From Phoenix dactylifera (Eukaryota > Streptophyta > Magnoliopsida > Arecales > Arecaceae), in assembly GCF_009389715.1 (NCBI RefSeq), contig NC_052405.1:19979397-20043396 (forward strand): a DNA stretch of 64,000 nt, given 5' to 3'. The translations under genes and the position numbers were made by a program. The notes beneath the pieces are model-generated. The model made no database searches. It had not been told where the DNA came from and saw nothing but the letters and a program-made list of their open reading frames with translations. Positions within the stretch are counted from its first letter, which is position 1; each line of letters starts with the position of its first letter. Positions 9,713-21,934 of the stretch are shown here, piece after piece.

Positions 9713-12700
9713 TCAGTCATAAGAAGGCTCCCCCAAGGAAAAGGAGTCCTCTTCATCTGCAAAATTCTCAAGAAAAGGTTTTAACCTATGTCCATTTACC
9801 TTAAAAATTCTACCATCCCGTGGATTCTCAATCTCAACCGCCCCATGTGGAAAAACAGTTTTTATAATGTAAGGACCTGTCCATCTCGATCGCAACTTAC
9901 CAGAAAACAGATGTAAGCGGAAATCATATAAAAGAACTTTTTGCAAAGGTTCAAAAGATTTTTTTTAAAATTGATTTATCATGTAAGATCTTCATTCGTT
10001 CTTTGCAAATTTTAGCATTGTCATAAGCATCTCTGCGAATCTCATTAAGCTCGTTCAATTACAATTTCTAGCTAGACTGGCATCTTGTAAATCAAAATTC
10101 AATTTTCTAATTGCCCAATACGATTTATGTTCTATTTCTACAGGCAGATGACACGCTTTTCCGTAGACTAGCCGGTAGGGAGACATGCCAAGAATGGTTT
10201 TGTATGCAGTCCGATAGGCCCATAATGCATCTGATAGTTTCAAGGACCAATCTTTTCGTGATGGATTTACCGTTTTTTCTAAAATACGCTTGATTTCCCT
10301 ATTGGCTAATTCTACTTGGCCACTAGTTTGCGGGTGATATGGGGTAGCAACTCTGTGGGTGACACCATACTTTTTTAATAATGTCTCAAAAGGCTTATTA
10401 CAAAAGTGTTTTCCACCGTCACTAATTATAACTTTAGGCATCCCAAATCGTGAAAAAATATTTTCTCTTAAAAACTTCAGGACAGGTTTGTGATCATTGG
10501 TCCTACAAGCGACAGTTTCTACCCATTTGGACACATACTCGACCCCAACTAAAATGTACTCATATCCAAAAGATGGTGGGAATGGGCCCATAAAATCGAT
10601 GCCCCAACAATCGAAAATTTCGATAATAGTAATGGGTTGAAGAGGCATCATTTGCCTACGAGTTAGACTTCCAATACGTTGACATAGATCACATGTCCTG
10701 CAGAACTCGTGGGCATCTTTGAACATAGTAGGCCAATAGAAACCACATTGCAAGACCTTTGCAATAGTTTTCTTAGAGGCAAAGTGTCCACCGCAAGCAT
10801 CAGTGTGGCAGAAAGAAAGTACGCTTTGTATATCATGATCCGGTATGCATCGTCTAAAGATTTGATCGTTACAATATTTAAATAAATAGGATTCGTCATA
10901 GTAATAATTCTTTACTTCGCGCAAAAAAAATTTTCTATCGGTCGACCCCCAATGCTCCGAAATCCGGTTTGTAGCAAGAAAATTTACAATGTCAGCGTAC
11001 CATGGCACAGTAGAGAGTGCAAACAACTGCTCTTCAGGGAATGAGTCTCTAATAGGAAACTGTGGCACCGAATCATGAAAAACTAGCCGTGATAAATGGT
11101 CAGCAACCACATTCTCTACTCCCTTCTTATCTTTGATTATGATGTCAAATTCTTGGAGTAGAAGTATCCATCGTATTAGGCATGGTTTGGCCTCTTTCTT
11201 ATCCAGCAAATATTTTAGTGCTGCATGGTCCGTGAAGATAACAATAGGAGCACCAAGGATATAAGAACGAAATTTGTCTAATGCAAATACTACTGCAAGC
11301 AATTCCTTCTCGGTGGTGGTGTAATTCATTTGAGCATCGTTTAAGGTTTTGCTTGCATAGTAAATGACATATGGCTTATTATCCTTGCGTTGTCCTAAGA
11401 CAGCTCCTATTGCACAGTCGCTAGCGTCGCACATGATCTCAAAAGGTAATGACCAATTGGGTGGTCGCACGATGGGTGCAGTGCTAAGCATAGACTTCAA
11501 CTTTTCAAATGCCTCCTGACAAATGTCAGTCTAATTGAACGGTGTATCAAGGGATAGGAGGTTACATAATGGTCAAGCTATGACACTAAAGTCCTTGATG
11601 AACCTCCTGTAAAATTCGGCGTGACCCAAAAATGATCTAACATCTCTAACCGTCTTGGGTGCAGGTAGCTTAGCAATTAAATCGATCTTAGCTCTATCTA
11701 CTTCCATGCCCTTTGATGAAACAATATGTCCTAGGACAATTCCCTTTGGCACCATGAAGTGGCATTTCTCCCAATTCAGTATCAAATCCTTTTCTATACA
11801 TTGAGCTAAGACTGCTTGTAAATGTGACAGGCAATCATCAAATGAGTTGCCAAAAATGGAGAAGTCGTCCATGAACACTTCTAAAAATTTTTCGTTCATG
11901 TCTTCAAAAATACTGAGCATGCATCTTTGGAATGTTGCAGGTGCATTACACAACCCAAATGGTACTTCATCGGAAAGCATGTGTGCCAAAAGGACAAGTG
12001 AAGGTAGTCTTCTCTTGATCTTCTGGTGAAAGTTCAATTTGATAATATCCCGAATAGCCATCGAGAAAACAATAGAAATCATGCCCTACAACTCTCTCCA
12101 ACACTTGGTCTAGGAAGGGTAGAGGAAAGTGATCCTTTCGTGTGACCAAATTTAGCTTTCGGTAGTCAACACACATGCGCCAACTCGTCAGGACACGAGT
12201 TGGAACTAGTTCACCTTGTTCATTTTCTACTACCGTCAAACCTGATTTCTTAGGAACGACTTGAGTAGGGCTTACCCACTTGCTGTCGGAAATTGGATAA
12301 ATAATACCCACGTCAAGCAACTTGAGGACTTCTGCCTTAACCACATCTCTCATCGTAGGATTTAACCTTCGTTGTATTTGCCTTGTGGTTTTGGCATTGT
12401 CCTCCAAATATATCCGGTGCGTGCAAATTAAGGGGCTAATTTCCTTCAAGTCGGCAATAGACCACCCTAAGGCTCCTTTATGATTTTTTAGAACACCGAA
12501 TAATTTTCTTTCTTGGTCATGATTAAGATCAGACGAGATGATTATAGGGTAAGTGTCCTCGGGTCCAAGAAAGGCATACTTGAGTTCCTTCGGTAAAGGT
12601 TTTAACTCGAGCTTAGGCACTTGCTCATGGGATGGTACTATCTTTGCTTCTCGAGGTGGCAAGTTCTCAAATTTCCTTACTTTTGGTCTCCACCCAGTGA

Positions 12701-13820
12701 CCATCTTAATATCCAGATTATCCATAATAGGTGTGACTGACAAATCACCATCATTGGTTCCATTAGGACACCAATCAATTAAGCTATCATCAGATGGGTC
12801 GTTAATTGCTTTAGCTAACAAATATTCTTCTGTAATGGTTTCAACCCAATCAGCCTTCTTACTCTCTTCGGAATCATTGGGTTGTTTGCATACATTAAAA
12901 ATATTTAGTTCTAAGGTCATGTTACCAAAAGAAAGCTTCATGACACTATTCCTACAATTAATCAATGCATTAGAAGTTGCAAGGAATGGACGTCCTAAAA
13001 TGACCGGAATCTGAGACTGTGAGTTTGAAGCCGGATGTGTGTCCAATACGATAAAATCGACAGGAAAATAGAACTTGTCTACTTGGACTAATACATCCTC
13101 GATAATCCCCCTTGGAATTTTAACTGACCTGACAGCTAATTGCAAAGTGACGGAGGTTGGCTTCAACTCACCTAAATCAAGTTGCTCATCTACAGAATAT
13201 GGCAACAAATTCACACTCGCCCCTAAATCTAACAATGCTCGCTCTATCCTAAAGTCGCCTATGATGCATGAGATGGTTGGGCAACCTAGATCCTTAAATT
13301 TAGGGAGAATGTTGTGCTGCAAAATAGCACTCACATTTTTAGTTAAAAATGACTTCTTCTTAACATTTAATCGGCGTTTGACAGTACACAAGTCCTTCAA
13401 AAATTTGGCATATGAGGGTACTTGTTTGATTGCATCAAGAAGAGGTATATTGATCTTTGCTTGCTTGAAAAGCTCAAGAATTTTAGAATTAGGTTCGAGC
13501 TTTTGCAACGGCTTTAACCGTTGTGGAAAAAGTGGGGAAAAAGGACATTCAACTTTCTCGGTAGAAGTTGGGACCTCAACTTCTTCTTTGTCCTTTTCAT
13601 CGGCTTTGGGAGCATTAGAATTAGAAGTGACCTGCGGTCTCAATGGGACGGTCTGATCAATGACTTTTCCATTACGCAAAGTCATGATGCTCTTTGCATG
13701 TTCTGTATGCGAACTAGAAGGAGCCGTATTATTACTACCGTGCACTTGTGGGTTAGGTTGGGGTTGAGCTGGAAGCTTACCCTTCTCTTGGGTACTTAAG
13801 ACGGTAGTCAACATTGACAA
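9713..13820 (-). pseudogene. Athila pol, broken (protease, RT, RNase H, integrase)
   Basis: Read on the minus strand. The protease has the active-site triad as DLGASVNLLP (Asp codon 13227-13229). The RT region has VDYRKLNLVTRKDHFPLPF before the first break and the catalytic FMDD at 11864-11875 after it. RNase H (about 11450-11080) has [14 protein letters not shown] and [13 protein letters not shown]. The integrase has an HHCC finger (CHTD...CRTCDLC) and its catalytic residues in [15 protein letters not shown] and [13 protein letters not shown]. Breaks are a frameshift in RT near 11970-12080, stop codons at about 11500-11570, and a frameshift near 9950-10055. The C-terminal piece (9713-9946) has RWTGPYIIKTVFPHGAVEI but no chromodomain. 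No functional enzyme is expected. Confidence 0.9.
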
Positions 13821-14999
13821 TTAGTTCCTTATATCTTCAAAATTTCGAGTATTTTGAGCATTGATATTAGCTTGACCTTGTAGAAAAGTTTGTATAGATT
13901 GCAAGGTATCCTCAATATTCGGCTTCTGAGAGAGTGGTGATGCCAAAGTAGGATGTGCAGGTGGAGGAGCCGAATGGTGTGACTGTTGAGGATGATCATT
14001 TCTCCACCTAAAATTTGGATGATTCTTCCAACCAGGGTTATAGGTATTCGAGTATGGATCATTATAAGGCTTTTGGTAGGAGTTTATAGCATTTGCTTGA
14101 TCGTGCAAGACTTCTTTGAATGCCGGTATGGTGGGGCAATCTGTAGTGGTATGACCCGACATATCGCAGATACCACAACACTCGTTTCTAAGCTCTATAG
14201 TCTTGACAGGTTCAACCTTTCTAAGCTCAATTTTCCTAGTGAGGGCTGCCATTTTAGCATGAAGATCATCCTCAGTTTTGAGGTTGTAAAGGCCTCCCTG
14301 TACAGAGCTAGTAGGCTTAGGTAAAGACTTATTGTTTTTATCCCCGTTATCCCAAAGTTGGGCAGTCTCAGCAAGGGAATCCAAATACTCCCACGCCTCA
14401 TCAGGGTGTTTTTTTAAAAATCTATCATTGCACATGGTCTCTACAAACTGTTTCAACTGTGGAGATAAACCTTCATAAAAGAAGCTAATGGTTCTCCAAG
14501 TTTCGAATCCGTGATGAGGGCATGAGAGAAGAAGGTCTTTAAATCTTTTCCAACATTCATAAAATGTTTCATTATCTTTTTGTTGGAAATTGCTTATATG
14601 TCTTTTCAAAAAGTTGGTCCTTTGTGTGGGGAAGAACTTCTTTAAAAATTCTCTCTGCATATCTTGCCAAGTTCTTATTGATCTAGGTCGCAAAGAGTTT
14701 AGCCATGTTTTGGCCTTATCCTTTAGAGAGAAAGGAAACAATGTCAGCTTGAGGACATCCTCGGTGACGTTCGGCACTCTAAATGTAATGCTCAATTCTT
14801 CAAAATCCTTTAAATGAAGATACGGACTCTCGGACTCTAACCCGTGAAACTTGGGCAGCAATTGAATTACCCCGGGTTTGATGTCAAAATGTCCTACATT
14901 ATCAGGAAAAATTATGCATGAAGGCTGACTAGTCCTAGCCGGTTGTAGGTATTATCTTAGGGTCATAACATTGGGTTCTCGTTCTTGATTGTGGTGACT
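13821..14999 (-). pseudogene. Athila gag, main part, broken
   Basis: The frame is readable from the junction at 14999 down to 13821. It holds a retrotransposon gag (capsid) domain with FSLKDKAKTWLNSL and FLKKFFP. A zinc knuckle, CGICDMSGHTTTDC (CX2CX4HX4C), follows. One in-frame TAA lies near the amino side (about 14950-14955), so translation from the true start would stop early. The same stop is present in the duplicated copy at 16953-17387, so it predates the duplication. A stop separates gag from pol at 13820. The N-terminal codons lie beyond the foreign insertion at 17388-17522. Confidence 0.85.
14565..14999. repeat. 435-bp direct duplication, copy A (gag segment)
   Basis: This segment recurs at 16953-17387 at a constant offset of 2388 bp with no difference found by eye. 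The bases preceding it (AAAA) and following it (the foreign LTR) differ from those around copy B, which sets the limits. Confidence 0.9.
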
Positions 15000-15586
15000 T
15001 GATAAGTACTTAATAATTTATAATTTAGTTATCTTTCCATGGCACTTATCAATATTTTTAAACTGATAAATACATATTTTACCATAAAATTAAATAAACA
15101 TTGAAATGAATTTAAAATATGGTAAGAGGTAAATAATTCTTTTCTCAAAACAGACTCTAAACTTGTCTCTCTCCTGGTTGTAATCGTTCATGAAAACATA
15201 TAAGGAGGAGATTGTGTTGACCCGATTTGGTAACCTGATGGAGTTGTAATCAAGCTAAGGTTATAATTAAATGGGTTTTGGTCCTGATTCGATCGAAAGT
15301 TATAATTAATTATATATGGGGCAAAGGTTTGATTAACTATTTTTATTAGGTCACGGTCCGGTTTTTAGTCTTGCCTGGTCGAGTTCGATCTGAAGCAGCT
15401 TAGCAAGAATTAAATTTAAATGACAATAGGCTCAAGGACAAGTCAACCATCATGACCCACCTCAAACCCAAAGTCAATTCCCAACCAATTCCTTACTAGC
15501 CTTCATATAAAATTTATAAACAAAAAAAAAGAAGATAATTAATATAATAAAATAAATAAAAATAATTTCGTGAGAATCACTGGATT

Positions 15587-15636
15587 CACTGTTCATATGA
15601 ACAGTGTCCCGTAAAAATACTGTTCATATGAACAGT
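15587..15636. promoter_or_regulatory. Two long perfect palindromes in the foreign LTR
   Basis: A 20-bp palindrome, CACTGTTCATATGAACAGTG (15587-15606), is followed by its 18-bp core at 15619-15636. Their centres are 31 bp apart, about three helical turns. They lie in U3, about 470 bp upstream of the TATA box. Confidence 0.75.
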
Positions 15637-16107
15637 GAGAAATAATATAATATATATATATATATATAATTGTTTCACTGTTTATCTTCTTCCTCCCACT
15701 ATCTATTCTTCCCGTGATCTCGCCTCACAGAGCGCCCCCCCGCCCGTTCACGAGTCCCACGCGATGCAATCCTCCCCCGCACGATCGAAGGAGCTCGTCC
15801 CAGCCGAACGCCCCAACGTCGTCGTCGTCCCCGGGTCCTCCGCCATCAATCGCGTGCGGCGTCTTCTCCTCCAAGATCAGCGACCCAGCCGCGTCGAAAT
15901 CCCAGCATCGTCGCCCCGTCTTCCGCCCGTGGTGCATCCGGAGCGACCAGATCCTCCGCCACTTCATCAGTCGGCACCTCTCTCCGCCATCACCGACCAG
16001 ATCCCGCGGCCCCTCTTCCTGCTCTCCCGCGATCTGCATCCCGGCACCACGCCCCGAAATCAGCCGCCGTGATCCCTTCTTCCCTCTCTCCGCGTGCGCC
16101 GGACGGC

Positions 16108-16114
16108 TATAAAA
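16108..16114 (+). promoter_or_regulatory. TATA box of the foreign LTR
   Basis: TATAAAA followed by a purine-rich stretch, preceded by GC-rich DNA. It fits an LTR core promoter; transcription would run rightwards. Confidence 0.65.
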
Positions 16115-16938
16115 GGAGGGGGCTGAGGCGTTCGAAAAGGGGGGAGGCAGGGAGAGAGCTCGGTTGAGAAGAAAGAAACAGGGGGGAGGCTCTGTTTCAG
16201 TGAAGAAGAAGAAGAAGTAAGCCGAGAGAAAGAAATAAAAAAAAAAGAAGAGAGAGGGGAGGAAAGAGAAGAGTTGTGATATTTTGGGAATAATGAGAGG
16301 TGATCAATTTCATTTGAAGATGGGAGGTCATCCGGAAGCCGTGCTTGGCTAAACGTCTAGTCTAGGGCTGGATGAAACCCTAGCAATGTATCAGGGCAAT
16401 TGTAGTTCTTACTTTTTTATTATTTTGGAGCTTGTTTAAATTCTTATTTTCAATGAAATATTTCTTTATGATATTTAAATTTCGAGCATGCTAGTTACTA
16501 ATCATGTTTGCTAAAGTAGTCTAAGATGATCCATGCCTAGGAAGATGAAGTGTGCTGCATCCTAGATTAGCATACTTAGGTAGACACTTCATGCTACACC
16601 GAAGATGGATCTTCCTAACACTCTTTATGCTTTTATTTTAAAAGGCTTGTAGCCAAAATTGCATGCCTCTCCAAAAGACAAAAATTAAGAACACAATCCT
16701 TGATGCAATGCTATGTGGTGGATTCCAAACCCTAGATCTATTTACTCTGATAAATTCCAATCCGTACTCATAGTTTAATTTAGTTAAATCAAGTTAGCAA
16801 ATCCTTCTTTTTGATTTATTTTTAAAAGAAAAATAACTTATTCTTCAATCCCTGTGGACCGACACCCGTAATCCCTATCCTACAGGATACGTGCTATTGC
16901 GTGGTTTATTTTCAAAATTGAAAGAACCGATCAATTTT

Positions 16939-16951
16939 TGGCGCCGTTGCC
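16939..16951 (+). other. Partial tRNA-Asp primer-binding site
   Basis: TGGCGCCGTTGCC matches the first 13 of 18 bases complementary to the plant tRNA-Asp 3' end. It lies 5 bases after the LTR end. The remaining five bases are replaced by gag sequence. Confidence 0.8.
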
Positions 16952-16952
16952 T

Positions 16953-17387
16953 TGTTTCATTATCTTTTTGTTGGAAATTGCTTATATGTCTTTTCAAAAA
17001 GTTGGTCCTTTGTGTGGGGAAGAACTTCTTTAAAAATTCTCTCTGCATATCTTGCCAAGTTCTTATTGATCTAGGTCGCAAAGAGTTTAGCCATGTTTTG
17101 GCCTTATCCTTTAGAGAGAAAGGAAACAATGTCAGCTTGAGGACATCCTCGGTGACGTTCGGCACTCTAAATGTAATGCTCAATTCTTCAAAATCCTTTA
17201 AATGAAGATACGGACTCTCGGACTCTAACCCGTGAAACTTGGGCAGCAATTGAATTACCCCGGGTTTGATGTCAAAATGTCCTACATTATCAGGAAAAAT
17301 TATGCATGAAGGCTGACTAGTCCTAGCCGGTTGTAGGTATTATCTTAGGGTCATAACATTGGGTTCTCGTTCTTGATTGTGGTGACT
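16953..17387. repeat. 435-bp direct duplication, copy B
   Basis: Second copy of 14565-14999. After it the Athila gag continues normally with CCCCGCATCTTC, so copy B is joined to the original downstream flank. Confidence 0.9.
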
Positions 17388-17522
17388 CCCCGCATCTTCA
17401 TTTAAATCAGCCATCTCACAAGGTGTGAGATATTGCGAAGGAATTTCAGGAGTATGTCCTAATGGATGATCTAAAGTTGTACGACTTAATCGACCGGTGT
17501 CGTCCCTATTCCACTTTAGCAT
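17388..17522 (-). pseudogene. Athila gag, N-terminal piece
   Basis: A minus-strand frame starts at the ATG at 17522 and encodes an N-terminus beginning MLKWNRDDTGRL. It runs into copy B, where it reaches a TAA. It is the N-terminal part of the gag whose body lies at 13821-14999. The start is chosen because the region above it is AT-rich leader. Confidence 0.7.
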
Positions 17523-18660
17523 GCAAAATATTTCCCTCTCTTTTTTTTTATTTTATTCTTTTTTTTTAATATAAGTGCTACCTAAAGATATCTAAAAGGA
17601 CAACCTAATACAGAAAAATAAAAATCTATTCACAATTAAGCATGCATCAAAACATTACACCTTAATTTCTAATGTTTTTCTTAAATTTTTAGACAGCTCC
17701 TAACTGGTTTGAAGAGGACACCTAAGCCTCCAATCCGGTCTAGTAACCTAGTCGACCAGGTAAGTGGAGGGGTCACGATGCGTTTAGCAAGGGTCCCACT
17801 TAAAACCCACTTTCCTCGAACAGAGACTGTCTCCCTTAAAGGGACAAAGCTTGCCTAGACATCGACTGGGCCATAGAGCGAAATTGGTGCAACTTTCGGT
17901 AGTCTTCGTCCTATTGAGCTCGAATATCCTTAGGGGCCAATGTCTAGTTGATTTTAGTTAAGCTTAGGATATTTATGCACTGGGGTGATTTTTGGGCTAA
18001 GGACGAGTGATGAAATCCCGACCTTATCTTTTTTAATGGGTTCAGCCCTTAGAATATTTTATGTTGATGCCTTATGCTATATGCAACAATCAAAAGATTT
18101 TTTTTTTAATGTTTTATGACATGACATTAAATTTCATTGAATAGGTGATCAAGCAAATTATTATTCTTTTTTTTAAAAATTTTATGAGTTGAAGTTTGAA
18201 ATTTGAATTCTGAAATTTGAAATTTAAAATTTGAAATTTTAGGTTTCCCTCTCTTTTTTTTTTTGAATAATCACCCTTGACCTTCTCTTAAAGTTTTTTT
18301 TTTATTGATTTTCAATTAGCAATAAGGGTTAATGAGATATAATAACAATAAAATTCTGATTCTAAAAAAAAATTAAATACAGAAAATTCAAAACAGAGAG
18401 CAGCAAGGTTTTGTATTAATCTAATGGTCTTAAAAGTCTCAGAATATCAATCAGACCGTTCAGATTATTGAACAATGTGTCTTGCACTAGCTGACCAAAT
18501 TTGAGGCCGATCAGACGGCTAATTTCTATGATATCAGAGTTTGATGCAAACTGTGTAGGGAATTAAAAATAGTAGTAAAGATTTAATTTTTTTTTCAAAA
18601 GAAAAATACTAACTACTAAGGTAAAAATTAAATCCAAAATTATACTAATAACTCAGCCAT
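17523..18660. other. Athila leader between PBS and gag, no gene
   Basis: AT-rich non-coding DNA with many T runs and a TTTGAAATTTGAA-type simple repeat at about 18190-18240. Position and orientation fit the long untranslated leader of Athila/Tat elements. Confidence 0.6.
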
Positions 18661-18678
18661 TCTCCGGCAACGGCGCCA
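18661..18678 (-). other. Athila primer-binding site (tRNA-Asp)
   Basis: On the minus strand TGGCGCCGTTGCCGGAGA matches the complement of the plant tRNA-Asp 3' end at 17 of 18 bases. It lies six bases inside the 5' LTR. Confidence 0.88.
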
Positions 18679-18684
18679 AAAACT

Positions 18685-20304
18685 TGGTGCTCTCGAAAAA
18701 TTGCTCTCCCAAGTGCAGGAGAATCGCACAAGTAGTATAACTCGGAAGTCCGAGGTCGATTCCTCAGGGAACGATCTATAGATTATTAGCGTAATTTTTA
18801 GATGTAATTTTTTTCAATAAACTTGTAGATTAAGATGATGTTTTGCAAATAGAAAATAAATCAGTCAATAGAGAATCGAAGTTAGGATAGATTAAGATGG
18901 TGTAGGGATCCAGAATCTCCTTTGATAATATCAAATTTATGCGATAAATTCTATGATTCTTTTGTTTTCTTTAAGAATTATAAGTAGATAAAATTTAATT
19001 ATGGAGTATGTTCTTGATAATATGAATTCTTTTTTTTAAGCATTCAACGTGCCTTATAACGTCAATGATGAATCAAATAATCGAGGAAGATATGTATCAA
19101 TAAGCATAAATCATAAAAGAATTTTCAACATATAAGAATCATGACATAATCAAAAGGTAAATCATTTAAAATAAAGAATTAGAATTTACATCATGAACTT
19201 GGTACACCAAATGATTTCCCTTCACCCATCACCTAGGACTTTAGCCGATCATCTCCCTCTCTCTTTCTCACTCTTTTTTTTAATAACAGAAACGGGCATC
19301 CCCTGTTTCTTTCTACTTCTTCTTTTTTTTTCTTTCTACTTCTTCTTTTTTTTTCTTTCTACTGCAGCAACCCGGCTCCACTCTTCTTCCCCAAATCGGA
19401 GCTCCCCTTGAACCGATCCCCCATCTCCTTTTTATAGCTTTCCCGACCTATCAAGCGGACATAATCTTCCGCGTGAGAAGATTAGGGCGGAGATGATTGC
19501 AGCCAGCTGGGGCGCTGAGAACGGACGCTGGGCTGAATGCACATAGAGATGGAAGAATCACGGACCGCTGAGGAGCTCTGTTCACGGAGCGGACGGATAC
19601 GGATGGTGTAGACATGCTGGGATCGTTGGAACGGAGGAGGAAAGTGGACGCGGGACCTGCGGGAGCTGATCACGGCCGGATCTGATGCTGAGATCGGACG
19701 CGATGGAGGAGGCGGACGGCCGGGAGGTGATCAGCTGGAATCGATTGAAGAAGAAGGATCTTTGATCACGGAAGAATTGCTTCGCGAACGCTGTGGAGGA
19801 CGGGATCAGTGGAGGAGGCAGGCGGACGCGTGGGAATTGCGATTGCCTTTGCTGGGGGCTGAGATGCTCATAAATGGCTGGAGGCGAGGAAGAAGCGGCC
19901 GCTGATCTCGGTTTGCTGGATGGCTGCAGGCGGGATCAGCGGGATGGGCGTGAGAGAAGAGCGGGAATGATCACGGGTGCAGATGGAATCGGGGATGCTG
20001 TGAAGGAAGCTAGGAGATCCGATTGCGGATCCTCTTAGGCTTGATGAATCTAAGCCCTTGGATGTTTCATTACGCATTGCTTCCAAATGGCCGCCATGTG
20101 TCCCTCGGGTGCAAGTGTGCTTGACCAGGTTCAATTCTGTTCTAGTGTAATCAGGCTTGAAGTCGACCAAATGCATATTTAAACTCTAATTTACGATAAT
20201 CTGTGCCAAATAAAATATAAAATTAATGCAGCCCTTTTATCATTATTTGTTAGCAATAATATTAATTTAAGCAACGTATAGAACGCACTTTTGTGCTCTC
20301 ATCA
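18685..20304 (-). repeat. Athila 5' LTR (about 1620 bp)
   Basis: In transcription sense it runs from TGATGAGAGC (20304) to GAGAGCACCA (18685). It is the only complete LTR of the element in the window and gives the sequence expected for the missing part of the left copy. The exact inner end is uncertain by a few bases. Confidence 0.85.
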
Positions 20305-21802
20305 TAATACTCAATAAACTTGGCCTTATCCACTTGACTGGCCCAAATGGTTTGGCCCAAAGAGGGAAGAGGACTTCCAATAAAAGTCTTCTTTCTTCCA
20401 AGTTTGTCGGACGAAATTCAACTCCGAGATGGATTCCAGTCACGATCGAGCTCTATTTAGAGATCCACTCATCATCTCTTCCTTCTCACTAGAGAACCCA
20501 GGCCCTTGATCGAAGTCATCGCCAGAATTCTCGTGTTTTACTCTCCGAAAGCCGACTGCTACCAACGCCATTGCCACTACCAATCATCGTCGGAAGTCAG
20601 GTAAGAATCCAGCAACCTTTGATTGGCTTTTCTCTCCTTTTTTCGTGGCCCTTAGAAGCCCGATTTTGGCCAGTCATGACTGACTTTTGGAAAAAAAAGG
20701 GTGATGCCCTATTTTCCTTATTTCAATTGGCCAACCCCTATGTTCTTCCTCAATTTTGGCTATTCCTTCTACCGGGGCTCGTCGTCGAGATCTTCCTCTA
20801 GTCCGTCGTGATGGCTGGAAACCAGGGCTAGAGCGTCGGCCACCGAGATACCATAGATTCACTGATCTAAGGGGTCAAAACCCCTATTTTTTACCAGTGC
20901 CACTGGCCGCCTCTTGCTATCAGTTGCCTGTTGGCTGATTGTGGATCTCCTGACCCCCAGGTTGCACCCGCAACCAACCTCTCTCTCTTCCTCTTCCTTA
21001 GTTAGAGAGAGAAGCTTATTCTCTCTCCCTTTCTCTCTCTTTCCCATCCTTTTTTTATCTTATTTCTCTCTCTGCCTAGACTTTCTCTCTCTACTCCATC
21101 ATTAAAGGTGTTGGATCCAGTAAGGGACTCCTCCTAGTGATTTTGGATTGACCCTGATGAAGAGCCCTAATCTATGGTCATTGGGCAACATGCTAGTCCC
21201 CGTCTTGGCTCTTGTCGGGCACAATTAAATTTAGCCACCCTAATCTCTACTGAACCACCTATACCCTACTCTAAGCATAATCCTATGAAATCACCTTTAT
21301 CGAATCCACTAGGATGCTCGAAGCACTCCCATTTAGTTAACCTTGTGAGAGTATTGGAATTTAAAATTTTATTTTTAAAATAACTATGATGAAATTTTAA
21401 TAAAAATATAATTTTTAAATATTAGGCTCTAAAAGGGATTTTGAAATTAATTGGATCGTTTAGTTGGCTCGCACTCGTAAAATAAGTAATGTAACTATTT
21501 TACTAGATTTACGAATAAATATTATATATTTTCTAATAAAATTATTCATGATTTATGAATTGATGCATAGTACTTTAATTACTGGATATGCCCTTGTTCA
21601 TAATATTAAATGACTCATGATTGAAATATTAATTTTGATATGAATTATATTCGATTGATTTTGATAATACATAGTTTTAGAAATTTTTTAATTTAGAACA
21701 TGAAATATATTTTTAAGAAAAAGAGTTTTGATTTATAATAGATTTGGACTCGCAGCTAGACTATATTTTAACAGACTGCTAGTAGGATTGTATCTTGGTA
21801 TT

Positions 21803-21930
21803 TTAACACCCTACAAGTGGAGGTTGTATGTTGGCTCTTTGAAAAAAAATCCTACCAGTGGAGGTTGTATGGTGGCACTTCGATAACTTGCCAGTGAGGG
21901 GTTATATGTTGGCACTTCGATACTCTACCA
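21803..21930. repeat. Degenerate ~40-bp tandem repeat
   Basis: About three imperfect units share CCAGTGGAGGTTGTATG and TGGCACTTCGATA. The Harbinger MITE inserted at the end of the last unit. Confidence 0.6.
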
Positions 21931-21934
21931 TTAA

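Larger units (their letters stand above)
15000..16952 (+). mobile_element. Foreign LTR plus primer-binding site inserted in Athila gag
   Basis: An LTR-like unit runs from TGATAAGTACTTAATAA at 15000 to CCGATCA at 16933 (1934 bp, TGAT...ATCA termini) on the plus strand, opposite to its host. It is followed by ATTTT spacing and TGGCGCCGTTGCC (16939-16951), a 13-nt match to the tRNA-Asp PBS used by Athila/Tat elements. One base later, copy B of the gag duplication starts. No gag, pol or second LTR of this element is present. It contains TATAAAA at 16108-16114 and a palindrome pair at 15587-15636. Long ORFs at 15635-16112 are LTR sequence, not genes. Confidence 0.85.
7106..20304 (-). mobile_element. 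Athila-type Ty3/gypsy retrotransposon, nested and decayed
   Basis: Two copies of the same LTR (7106-8237, truncated; 18685-20304) bracket minus-strand gag and pol. The order in transcription sense is LTR, tRNA-Asp PBS, gag, protease, RT, RNase H, integrase, polypurine tract, LTR. The left LTR is cut at its outer end by the Sirevirus; base 7106 aligns with 19163, so about 478 bp of it should lie beyond the Sirevirus 5' end. gag is split by a foreign LTR+PBS at 15000-16952. The LTRs differ at roughly 30 sites over 1.13 kb plus indels (by eye), so the insertion is clearly older than the Tekay element. There is no chromodomain and no surviving env-like ORF. Athila versus Tat placement rests on pol sequence and the PBS. 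Confidence 0.9.

Noticed and set aside
12553..13799. Plus-strand ORFs over Athila pol
   Set aside because: Antisense shadows of the minus-strand protease/RT region.
15635..16112. Proline-rich ORFs of 132-145 aa
   Set aside because: They lie wholly inside an LTR between its palindromes and TATA box.
20571..21105. Hydrophobic and Ser/Leu-rich ORFs
   Set aside because: No domain; they sit in pyrimidine-rich LTR-like repeat DNA.
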